Positions 1 to 5,955 are shown, numbered from the stretch's first letter. The stretch: DNA of 13,096 nucleotides from RGIG7213 sp045652135 (GCA_045652135.1 JAZRTS010000078.1:1-13096); one strand, 5' to 3'. Numbers and translations: made by a program. Notes: generated by a model not told the origin, from the letters alone.

Positions 1-1
1 T

Positions 2-292
2 TCCGATACCTGCAAGGTCTATGATGAAAGCGGCTCACGTGTAACATCAGGCAAGCTTTGCACGGGATATACAGTCAAAAAGTTTATAGGTTCTATTGAA
101 GTACAGAGCGCAGTTGTGATAGTCGCAGGCGATGCAACGGGCGACGGTGTTGCAAACGGTAAGGACCTTATAAGAATGAAAAAGCAGATGCTCAACGGAA
201 ATGCCGTTGAATATGCAGAGTATGCCGATGCAAACGGTGACGGCAAGGTTGACGACTCCGACCTTAAATATCTGACTTCAAATATGGGTTGA
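2..292 (+). CDS. C-terminal part of a secreted protein ending in a type I dockerin (5' end outside window)
   Basis: Open from the left edge in frame 2; 96 residues and a TGA are visible. The last ~55 residues form a type I dockerin with two calcium-binding loops: DATGDGVANGKD and DANGDGKVDDSD. In both, the ligand positions 1, 3, 5, 9 and 12 are D/T/D/N/D and D/N/D/D/D. Each loop leads into a short helix (LIRMKKQML and LKYLTSNM). The preceding ~40 residues (VYDESGSRVTSG, then TGYTVKKF) resemble the small beta module often found just before dockerins in clostridial secreted proteins; it carries two cysteines. Dockerins bind cohesins on a scaffoldin or at the cell surface, so the missing N-terminal part is probably a secreted enzyme, adhesin or binding protein. 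Which of these cannot be told from here. The dockerin call is firm; cellulosome membership is inference, because no cohesin is in view. Confidence 0.88.
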   Translation, partial: SDTCKVYDESGSRVTSGKLCTGYTVKKFIGSIEVQSAVVIVAGDATGDGVANGKDLIRMKKQMLNGNAVEYAEYADANGDGKVDDSDLKYLTSNMG

Positions 293-308
293 TATGTTTT
301 AAAATACA

Positions 309-338
309 AAAAAAGACCGATGAAAATCGGTCTTTTTT
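309..338 (+). terminator. Rho-independent terminator after the dockerin gene
   Basis: A perfect stem of 11 bp or more (AAAAGACCGAT / ATCGGTCTTTT) is closed by a GAAA tetraloop at 322-325 and ends in six T at 333-338. The stem begins 16 bases after the TGA at 290-292. The flanking A run (309-314) can pair with the T tract, extending the stem to 13 bp and suggesting it may also work in the opposite direction. It separates the dockerin gene from the SulP gene. Confidence 0.93.
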
Positions 339-376
339 ACGTTATAAAATAAAGGTAAAAATATAATCTAAAACAC

Positions 377-405
377 TTGAAAAATGAGAAGGTTTGTGAT
401 ACAAT
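377..405 (+). promoter_or_regulatory. Promoter of the SulP gene
   Basis: A -35 TTGAAA (377-382) and a -10 TACAAT (400-405) are separated by exactly 17 bases. TG at 397-398 gives an extended -10 (TGATACAAT). Transcription would start near 411-413, about 40 bases before the ATG at 453. This is a good vegetative sigma-factor match; no start site has been measured. Confidence 0.72.
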
Positions 406-419
406 ACCAAATTTGGTAT
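404..419. promoter_or_regulatory. 16-bp perfect palindrome, probable operator of the SulP gene
   Basis: ATACCAAATTTGGTAT reads identically on both strands. It overlaps the last bases of the -10 element and covers the predicted transcription start, where a bound repressor would block RNA polymerase. Symmetric half-sites ATACC/GGTAT suggest a dimeric helix-turn-helix regulator; no regulator gene lies nearby. It has no loop or T tract and lies upstream of the gene, so it is not a terminator. Confidence 0.6.
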
Positions 420-452
420 GATACATTTATTAAATAAAAAGAAGGTGTTTTA

Positions 453-2099
453 ATGAAGGATCTTAAACCGGCGCTTTTTTCCTCGTTTAAAGGCTACAAC
501 GGAAAAACGTTCGTCGAGGATCTTATTTCGGGAATAATCGTTGCGATAATTGCACTGCCTTTGTCGATTGCTTTGGCGCTCGCTTCGGGTGTAGGACCGG
601 AGCAAGGACTTTATACGGCAATAATTGCAGGCTTCCTCATTGCGTTTTTCGGCGGAAGCCGTGTGCAGATATCGGGACCGACAGCGGCATTTGCCACGAT
701 AGTTGCGGGTGTTGTCGCACAAAACGGTATGCAGGGACTTATAGTTGCCACGGTAATGGCGGGAATACTTCTTATTCTTATGGGTGTTTTCCGTCTCGGT
801 GGACTTATAAAGTTTATTCCGTTTACAATAACAACGGGATTTACCGCAGGTATTGCCGTTACGATACTTATAGGTCAGCTCAAGGACTTTTTCGGTGTGA
901 CTTATGCAAACGGCGAAAAGCCCGTTGAAACTGTTGAAAAGCTGGAAGCGCTTATCGACAATTTTGCATCGTTCAATATCTGGGCGCTCATTGTAGGTAT
1001 CGGCGGACTTTTGATAATAATATTCTGGCCGAAGATAAAATATCTTAACAAGATACCTGCATCGCTTGTTGCTGTATTGGCAGGCGCTCTTGTTGTTTCG
1101 CTGTGCGATCTCAACGTAAACACGATAGGCGATCTTTATACGGCCAGCAGTGATCTTCCGAAGTTCAATTTTCCGTCATTTGATTTTGCTACGGTCAAAA
1201 CGGTTCTTCCCGATGCGTTCACTATCGCTGTGCTTGCAGCCATCGAATCGCTTTTGTCCTGTGTTGTTGCCGACGGTATGACCAACACGAAGCACAATTC
1301 AAATGCGGAGCTTGTTGCGCAGGGAATCGGTAATATCGGCTCGGCTCTGTTCGGTGGAATCCCCGCAACTGGTGCTATTGCAAGAACGGCTGCCAACATC
1401 AAAAACGGCGGTAAAACCCCCGTTTCGGGTATGGTACACGCCGCTGTGCTTTTGCTTATTCTTGTTTTGCTTATGCCGTATGCGGCACTCATTCCTATGC
1501 CTATAATTGCGGCGGTGCTTTTCGGTGTTGCGTATAATATGTGCGGATGGCGTACATTTGTAAGACTTGTAAAGACGGCACCCAAGAGCGATGTGCTCGT
1601 GCTTGCGCTTACATTTGTTCTTACGGTAGTGTTTGACCTCGTTGTGGCTATTGCTGTCGGTATCGTTCTTGCGTGCGTTTTGTTTATGAAGCGTATGAGC
1701 GATGAGGCGACTGCAGAATCGTGGAAAAATGCCGATGATGTCGAAAGTGAAAGCTTTACAAACATTCCCGATGAAGTAAGCGTATATGAAATGAACGGCC
1801 CGCTTTTCTTTGGTGCATCGGATATAATTGCACGTATCACGGTCACGGGAGAAACAAAGTGCCTTGTTCTTCGTATGAGAGGTGTTTCGGCAATAGACGT
1901 TACTGCAATGAATGCACTTGAGAGCCTGTGCGACAAGTGTGCAGAAAACGGTATAACCGTCATTCTTTCCCATGTCAACAAGCAGCCGCTTCGCGCAATG
2001 CAAAAGGCGGGACTTTATAAGAAGATAGGCAAGGAAAATTTCAAGCCTCATATAACAGAAGCGCTTGCGCGTGCGTATGAAGTTATCAGCGAAATATAA
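453..2099 (+). CDS. SulP family anion transporter with C-terminal STAS domain
   Basis: 548 residues, usual length for bacterial SulP (SLC26-type) carriers. The N-terminal ~430 residues are strongly hydrophobic, consistent with the family's 14-segment fold. They include the family signature near residues 36-85: PLSIALALASGVGPEQGLY followed by GGSRVQISGPTAAF. A cytosolic STAS domain occupies about residues 442-548, with the conserved loop segment VSAIDVTAMNALESL. Family members carry sulfate, bicarbonate, chloride or dicarboxylates in symport or exchange. No carbonic anhydrase, sulfate-assimilation or regulator gene is adjacent, so the substrate is open. The start is set by AAGGTG at 442-447, five bases before ATG. 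It is monocistronic: a terminator and promoter lie before it and a separate promoter after it. Confidence 0.93.
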   Translation: MKDLKPALFSSFKGYNGKTFVEDLISGIIVAIIALPLSIALALASGVGPEQGLYTAIIAGFLIAFFGGSRVQISGPTAAFATIVAGVVAQNGMQGLIVATVMAGILLILMGVFRLGGLIKFIPFTITTGFTAGIAVTILIGQLKDFFGVTYANGEKPVETVEKLEALIDNFASFNIWALIVGIGGLLIIIFWPKIKYLNKIPASLVAVLAGALVVSLCDLNVNTIGDLYTASSDLPKFNFPSFDFATVKTVLPDAFTIAVLAAIESLLSCVVADGMTNTKHNSNAELVAQGIGNIGSALFGGIPATGAIARTAANIKNGGKTPVSGMVHAAVLLLILVLLMPYAALIPMPIIAAVLFGVAYNMCGWRTFVRLVKTAPKSDVLVLALTFVLTVVFDLVVAIAVGIVLACVLFMKRMSDEATAESWKNADDVESESFTNIPDEVSVYEMNGPLFFGASDIIARITVTGETKCLVLRMRGVSAIDVTAMNALESLCDKCAENGITVILSHVNKQPLRAMQKAGLYKKIGKENFKPHITEALARAYEVISEI

Positions 2100-2116
2100 T
2101 TTGAAATTAAACGAAA

Positions 2117-2161
2117 AATATCATACCTCAGGTATTGCAATATCCCGAAAAGTATGATATT
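2117..2161. repeat. Inverted repeat framing the promoter of the oxidoreductase operon
   Basis: Perfect 10-bp arms AATATCATAC (2117-2126) and GTATGATATT (2152-2161) lie 25 bases apart. The right arm overlaps the predicted -10 and the left arm lies upstream of the -35. A second, nested repeat ATACC-TCA-GGTAT (2123-2135) abuts the -35. The arrangement could hold two regulator dimers or a DNA loop. It also begins 17 bases after the SulP stop and could act as a weak terminator hairpin, but it has no T tract. Confidence 0.55.
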
Positions 2162-2163
2162 AT
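2135..2163 (+). promoter_or_regulatory. Promoter of the Gfo/Idh/MocA - acyltransferase - ProX operon
   Basis: A -35 TTGCAA (2135-2140), a 17-base spacer and a -10 TATTAT (2158-2163), preceded by TG at 2155-2156 (extended -10, TGATATTAT). The predicted start near 2170 leaves about 40 bases of leader before the ATG at 2209. Both elements sit inside or next to inverted repeats, which suggests control by a DNA-binding protein. Confidence 0.7.
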
Positions 2164-2208
2164 AGAATAAGTTAATAACCGTCTTGGTTTATGCAGGAGG
2201 AAATTTTT

Positions 2209-3525
2209 ATGAAAAAAGTCAGAATCGGCGTTATGGGCGCATTCCGCGGAACAAGTATGATAAACTACTGCCTTAAAGCTGATAACGCAGAGGTAGTTGC
2301 TATCTGCGACAAATGGGTAGAGGGTATCGAAAAGCAGAAGCAGCAGCACCCCGATGCAAACATTACATATTACACAAGCTTTGATGAATTCATCAATCAC
2401 GATATGGATGCAGTCGTTCTTGCAAACTATGCAAACGAGCACGCTCCTTTCGCTATAAAGTGCCTTAACAAGGGACTTCACGTATTCAGCGAAGTGCTTC
2501 CCGTTCAGACGATGAAGGAAGCTGTTGAGCTTGTTGAAGCAGTTGAAAAGACAGGCAAGATCTACGCATACGGCGAAAACTACTGCTATATGCCCGGTCC
2601 TTACGAAATGCGTAAGCTTTACAAGGAAGGCAAGATAGGCGAATTTGAATACGGTGAGGGTGAATATATCCATAACTGCGAATCAATTTGGCCCAGCATC
2701 TCCTACGGTGATCCCAATCACTGGAGAAACCTTATGCACGCAAACTTCTATTGCACACACTCACTCGGTCCGATCATCCATATCACAGGTCTTCGTCCCG
2801 TTTCCGTTGTCGGATTTGAGGGTACAAAGACAGAACGCCGCCGCCGTACAGGTAACAAGGCAGGTCAGTTCGGTATTGAGATGGTAACATTTGAAAACGG
2901 CGGTATCGCAAAGAGTATCCACGGCGACCTTTACAAGAACTCCGTATGGTACACGATATACGGCTCAATGGGCAGAATGGAAACTGCAAGAGAAGACGCA
3001 TATAACGGCGGTCAGACACACATTTATGTAAACGCTGATAACTATGATGGCGAATACGGCCCTGAAAACGTACTCAGCTACAAGCCCGAAACAGAATTCC
3101 CCACAGCAGATGCTTCATTCGGCCACGGCGGCTCTGACTACTACTCAATGTACAACTTCGTTGAGAAGATCAGAGGAAACGAAAATGCCGATATAATCGA
3201 CGTTTACGAAGCACTTGATATGGGTATTGCAGGTCTTTTCGCTTACCGTTCCGTACTCGCAGGCGGTGTAACGCTTGAAATTCCCAATATGCGTGACAAG
3301 GCTGTAAGAGAGCAGTACAGAAATGATACAACATGTACTATTCCCGCAGTTGCAGGCGATATGCTTATCCCCTCATTCTCCAAGGGCAACCCCGAAATTC
3401 CCGACGAAGTATATGCAAGAATGAGAGAGCTGTTTGAAAAGGACTTCAACAGCGATGACGGTTACGTAAGTGCCGCATTTACTCAGGGCGGAGATAAGAA
3501 GGAAGAAAAGAAGGATGAAGAATAA
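2209..3525 (+). CDS. Gfo/Idh/MocA family NAD(P)-dependent protein, possibly GH109-like
   Basis: 438 residues. An upstream in-frame ATG at 2191 is rejected because its codons form the Shine-Dalgarno site (AGGAGG, 2195-2200), 8 bases before ATG 2209. The N-terminus is a Rossmann fold (RIGVMGAFRG, residues 5-14; VVAICDKW near 29-36) for NAD(P). The catalytic EKP motif of sugar dehydrogenases is replaced by EVLP at 95-98, so the usual lysine is missing. The C-terminal domain has ENYCYMPGPYEMRKL, GEFEYGEGEYIHN (144-156), NHWR (170-173) and THSLGP (183-188). These recall GH109, whose members use bound NAD to cleave glycosides by an oxidation-elimination mechanism rather than to oxidise sugars. A dehydrogenase or isomerase on sugars or inositols remains possible. 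The C-terminus is a charged tail (KKEEKKDEE) whose DNA also serves as the ribosome-binding region of the next gene, with which it overlaps by 11 bases. Confidence 0.85.
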   Translation: MKKVRIGVMGAFRGTSMINYCLKADNAEVVAICDKWVEGIEKQKQQHPDANITYYTSFDEFINHDMDAVVLANYANEHAPFAIKCLNKGLHVFSEVLPVQTMKEAVELVEAVEKTGKIYAYGENYCYMPGPYEMRKLYKEGKIGEFEYGEGEYIHNCESIWPSISYGDPNHWRNLMHANFYCTHSLGPIIHITGLRPVSVVGFEGTKTERRRRTGNKAGQFGIEMVTFENGGIAKSIHGDLYKNSVWYTIYGSMGRMETAREDAYNGGQTHIYVNADNYDGEYGPENVLSYKPETEFPTADASFGHGGSDYYSMYNFVEKIRGNENADIIDVYEALDMGIAGLFAYRSVLAGGVTLEIPNMRDKAVREQYRNDTTCTIPAVAGDMLIPSFSKGNPEIPDEVYARMRELFEKDFNSDDGYVSAAFTQGGDKKEEKKDEE

Positions 3526-4210
3526 AGAGTTCTCCTTGCAGAATCTCTTTCCCGATGCTGACGGTGAAGCGCTTGAAAGCCTCGCCTTGACGCTTATAAT
3601 GAATGATAACTCACAGTACTCACACCTGAAAAGGTGTGAGTACTATTCTAATAAGCTCAAAAAAGCGGGAAAGGGCTTGAAAATAGGCAAGGGTGTAAAG
3701 ATAGTAAACCCCGAATATATCGAAATAGGCGACAACGTGACCATATCAGACGATGTTACCATCATCTGCAGAGGTACGGGCGGTATAAAAATTGACGACG
3801 GCGTAACGCTTTGCGAAAGAGTGTATCTTGATACGGAGCGTGCGGAACAGGGCTATATCCACATAGGCAAAAATGTCTATATCGGCACAGGTACAACGCT
3901 TTTCGGCCACGTGGGGCTTGAAATAGGCGACTATTCGCTGCTTGCGCAGAATATAACGATAACACCGTATTCGCATATTTTTGACGATCCCGATCAAATT
4001 ATTGCCGTGCAGGACGGTCACACAAGACGTGTCAGTATCGGTCGTGACTGTTATATCGGTATGGGTGTCTGCGTTATGTATTCGGCTGATGTGGGCGAAG
4101 GTTCGGTTGTCGGTGCAGGCTCGGTTGTTGTAAAGCCTATACCCGCATATTCGGTGGCTGTCGGGAATCCTGCAAGAGTCATTAAAAAAAGAGAAAAGAA
4201 ACCTATATAA
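3515..4210 (+). CDS. Hexapeptide-repeat (left-handed beta-helix) acyltransferase
   Basis: 231 residues from ATG 3515, chosen because AAGGAAG (3499-3505) lies 9 bases upstream; the frame stays open further upstream within the preceding gene. Residues 1-50 are a helical, charged N-terminal part. Residues 53-205 carry repeated hexapeptide turns ([IV]G-x-x-[TV], for example LKIGKGVKI, IEIGDNVTI, IHIGKNVYI, LEIGDYSLL), which build a left-handed beta-helix. PYSHIFDDP (151-159) holds the probable catalytic histidine H154. The end GNPARVIKK (218-226) is the standard family terminus. Such enzymes transfer acetyl or other acyl groups from CoA to sugars or nucleotide-sugars as trimers. The acceptor is unknown; the operon partner suggests a carbohydrate. 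The start overlaps the preceding gene, implying translational coupling. Codons 34-43 encode one arm-loop-arm of a perfect hairpin, listed separately. Confidence 0.88.
   Translation: MKNKEFSLQNLFPDADGEALESLALTLIMNDNSQYSHLKRCEYYSNKLKKAGKGLKIGKGVKIVNPEYIEIGDNVTISDDVTIICRGTGGIKIDDGVTLCERVYLDTERAEQGYIHIGKNVYIGTGTTLFGHVGLEIGDYSLLAQNITITPYSHIFDDPDQIIAVQDGHTRRVSIGRDCYIGMGVCVMYSADVGEGSVVGAGSVVVKPIPAYSVAVGNPARVIKKREKKPI
3615..3644 (+). repeat. Perfect 13-bp hairpin with GAAA tetraloop inside the acyltransferase gene
   Basis: AGTACTCACACCT (3615-3627) and AGGTGTGAGTACT (3632-3644) are exact reverse complements around the loop GAAA (3628-3631), a GNRA-type tetraloop. It lies 100 bases downstream of the start codon and encodes residues QYSHLKRCEYY. 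No T tract follows (the next bases are ATTCTAATAAG), so it is not an ordinary terminator. It could be an mRNA structure affecting translation, RNase processing or pausing, or the footprint of an inserted palindromic unit. Confidence 0.8.
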
Positions 4211-4228
4211 ATATGAAAGGCTTTTAAA

Positions 4229-4786
4229 ATGGACGAGCTTGTTATAAAACACGGAAGACCGATTACAAAGGAAATGCGTTTTATCTATGAGATGAACTGC
4301 TATGATATGCTTGACGACCTCGGCATAGAATATGACAGAATAGACCACGCGCCTGCTGATAATATGGAGCTTTGCCGTGCTATAGATGAAGCGCTCGGCG
4401 CTGAAATATGCAAAAATCTTTTTCTGTGCAACAGACAGATGACGGACTTTTATCTTCTTATGACTCCCGGTGATAAGCCCTTTAAAACAAAAAATCTTTC
4501 CGCTCAACTTGGTGTTGCAAGACTTTCGTTTGCAAGTGAGGAAAAGATGTGGGAATATTTGAAGATACGTCCGGGTGCTGTCAGTGTTCTGGGACTTATG
4601 AATGACACGGACAAGCACGTGCGTCTTATAGTTGACAAGGATATTTTAAACGGTGAATACATCGGATGCCACCCCTGCGTCAGCACAACAAGTCTGCGTA
4701 TAAAAACAGAGGATGTATTCGGTAAATTCATAAAGGCTGCAGGACACGAAATGACAGTTGTCGAGCTGCCGTGGGAGAACGATTAA
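4229..4786 (+). CDS. YbaK/ProX-type aminoacyl-tRNA editing domain protein
   Basis: 185 residues, a stand-alone member of the YbaK/ProRS-INS editing superfamily, closest in appearance to ProX/PrdX-like deacylases. Evidence: an N-terminal helical part; LGIEYDRIDHAPA (residues 31-43), the typical first strand ending in a conserved His-x-Pro; CKNLFLCNR (61-69), carrying the conserved lysine K62; and GCHPCVSTTSLRI (146-158), the family's G-x-x-P substrate-binding loop. These proteins hydrolyse wrongly charged tRNA, classically Ala-tRNA(Pro), in the cytosol. The exact tRNA substrate cannot be read from the sequence. The start ATG follows GAAAGG (4215-4220) by 8 bases. It lies 18 bases after the acyltransferase with no promoter or terminator between, so it is the last gene of that operon. 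A translation-quality gene behind two carbohydrate-type genes is an odd pairing. Confidence 0.87.
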   Translation: MDELVIKHGRPITKEMRFIYEMNCYDMLDDLGIEYDRIDHAPADNMELCRAIDEALGAEICKNLFLCNRQMTDFYLLMTPGDKPFKTKNLSAQLGVARLSFASEEKMWEYLKIRPGAVSVLGLMNDTDKHVRLIVDKDILNGEYIGCHPCVSTTSLRIKTEDVFGKFIKAAGHEMTVVELPWEND

Positions 4787-4941
4787 ATATTTGATGCAAT
4801 ATCCCCGAGGTGCATACCGAGGGCGACAAATATCCAGAAAAGAATACCGAGAACGGCAAGGGTGATAAGCGTACCGATCGTTATCAGCTTGATTTTTCTT
4901 AACGTTCTTTGCTTTTGGAGTGAGTTATTGTTTTTCATCAT
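4783..4941 (-). CDS. Small single-pass membrane protein, function unknown
   Basis: Reverse-strand frame of 52 codons from ATG 4941 (a second ATG follows at 4938). It starts MMKNNNSLQKQRTLRKIK, then has one strong membrane segment at about residues 18-41 (LITIGTLITLAVLGILFWIF) and a short tail HLGDIASNI. The basic N-terminus followed by a hydrophobic stretch predicts an N-in orientation. The ribosome site is weak (GGGAA about 11 bases upstream). Its stop and the stop of the ProX-like gene share the four bases TTAA, so the genes converge without a gap. It was found by reading the intergenic region and has no recognised family. The hydrophobic pattern with a positive-charge flank and the exact fit between neighbours support it; small size and weak ribosome site are the doubts. 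Confidence 0.62.
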   Translation of the reverse strand: MMKNNNSLQKQRTLRKIKLITIGTLITLAVLGILFWIFVALGMHLGDIASNI

Positions 4942-4958
4942 TTTTTAATATTTCCCGC

Positions 4959-4987
4959 TTGAATAAAGCGCTCCTATGGTGTAAAAT
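4959..4987 (+). promoter_or_regulatory. Promoter of the 286-residue membrane protein gene
   Basis: A -35 TTGAAT (4959-4964), a 17-base spacer and a -10 TAAAAT (4982-4987). The leader would be about 30 bases, to the TTG start at 5024. The element lies just upstream, on the opposite strand, of the small gene that starts at 4941, so the 4942-5023 stretch must serve two divergent genes. No clear reverse promoter is visible there. Confidence 0.62.
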
Positions 4988-5023
4988 TAGTGTAGTTTAG
5001 TTACCGAAAGGCAGGTTATAATT

Positions 5024-5884
5024 TTGGAAGAAAGAGAATATGAGCCGGGGTTTGAACCGTCTAAAACGTGGACGGTCATAAAAACGGTATTCAAGGCTCT
5101 GTTTATAGGTCTTATAATATTTATATACGCATTTTTTATGCTCAGATTCTGCACAAGTGAGCCGGATACGAAAATAATCTGGACACAAAAGGCACTTGAT
5201 GCAAAAGAGCAGTACGGCGATGATTTCAAGGTATATACGCAAAAACAGCATGTCTTCATCGATGAATACAAGAAGATAACAACAAGCGAAAATGACCTTA
5301 CATTCAAGCGTTACGGTTATAATATTTCTATATTTGATGTGATGTATATTCCTAAGGCACAACAGCTTCTTGTGACCGTAAGATACAACAAGAGCATTAT
5401 GGATGACTTGAAGGACGAATACGGCATCACAGGCGACATTGAGGGAGAACCGTTTTTGTACACGCTCAATTTTGAAGACGGAACAAGAATTTCCACCTAT
5501 AATTATACCGCAAGTGAAACGAACAGGTATTATTTCAGGTATCTTGTGTTCGACGGTGTTGATCTTGGAAAATATGAGCTTGTAGACTTCAATGAGGAAA
5601 ATTCAGCAGTAGTCGGCGAGGACGGCAAGATAATTGCACACGAAACAACAGCCGACGGCGGTAATATTCTTTACGAGAGCGATGAAAACGGAATGGAAAA
5701 GGTGTATATAAACGATTACGTTTACCTCGATACGTATTTCATCGACGATGTTGACTTCAAAGAAAGACCCATATCGTGCTTGATAGTTTTTGAGCGTGAT
5801 ATAGAGATGAAAGAGGTCAACTACGAAAAATGCGATAAAAACGAGGGAACGCTCATTCCGTCACCTGCGTTTTTTACAAAATAA
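5024..5884 (+). CDS. Single-pass membrane protein with extracytoplasmic domain, function unknown
   Basis: 286 residues starting at TTG 5024, supported by AAAGGCAGG at 5007-5015, 8 bases upstream; no ATG gives a better start without removing the membrane segment. Residues 1-19 are charged and cytosolic. Residues 20-42 (IKTVFKALFIGLIIFIYAFF) form one membrane helix without a signal-peptidase site, so the protein stays anchored. The remaining ~240 residues are acidic, rich in tyrosine and aspartate, and alternate as beta strands (for example QLLVTVRYNKSI, FLYTLNFEDGTRIS, YYFRYLVFDGV). This predicts a beta-rich surface domain. No catalytic motif or known family is recognised. It has its own promoter and terminator and thus forms a single-gene unit. 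Confidence 0.85.
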   Translation: MEEREYEPGFEPSKTWTVIKTVFKALFIGLIIFIYAFFMLRFCTSEPDTKIIWTQKALDAKEQYGDDFKVYTQKQHVFIDEYKKITTSENDLTFKRYGYNISIFDVMYIPKAQQLLVTVRYNKSIMDDLKDEYGITGDIEGEPFLYTLNFEDGTRISTYNYTASETNRYYFRYLVFDGVDLGKYELVDFNEENSAVVGEDGKIIAHETTADGGNILYESDENGMEKVYINDYVYLDTYFIDDVDFKERPISCLIVFERDIEMKEVNYEKCDKNEGTLIPSPAFFTK

Positions 5885-5906
5885 ATTCGTTGAATCGGAT
5901 CAATAC

Positions 5907-5935
5907 ACAGGAGAGGCTTGCCTCTCCTGTTTTTT
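5907..5935 (+). terminator. Rho-independent terminator after the single-pass membrane protein gene
   Basis: A perfect 11-bp stem ACAGGAGAGGC / GCCTCTCCTGT around the loop TT (5918-5919), followed by a T run to 5935. It starts 22 bases after the TAA at 5882-5884. The strong GC stem and T tract on the + strand assign it to the upstream + gene. Confidence 0.93.
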
Positions 5936-5955
5936 ATGTTATGATGCTTAACATT

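Noticed and set aside
1136..2051. Two long reverse-strand open frames opposite the SulP gene (281 and 250 codons)
   Set aside because: They lie wholly antisense to a well-conserved transporter, have no ribosome site or promoter and encode low-complexity Ser/Thr/Ile-rich or Lys/Asn/Cys-rich peptides typical of shadow frames.
2191..2208. Upstream in-frame ATG (MQEEIF) as the start of the oxidoreductase
   Set aside because: The bases of these codons contain AGGAGG at ideal spacing for the ATG at 2209, and no ribosome site precedes 2191.
2128..2673. 181-codon reverse frame opposite the oxidoreductase N-terminus
   Set aside because: It is a shadow of a conserved Rossmann-fold gene and would end inside the operon promoter; nothing supports it.
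4213..4227. Four-codon frame ATG AAA GGC TTT TAA just before the ProX-like gene as a leader peptide
   Set aside because: It is too short, has no ribosome site or attenuator hairpin, and its bases include the Shine-Dalgarno of the real gene.
3746..4618. 290-codon reverse frame opposite the acyltransferase and ProX genes
   Set aside because: It spans the junction of two solid forward genes, its composition (Cys/His/Tyr-rich) is unlike a real protein and no start signal precedes it.
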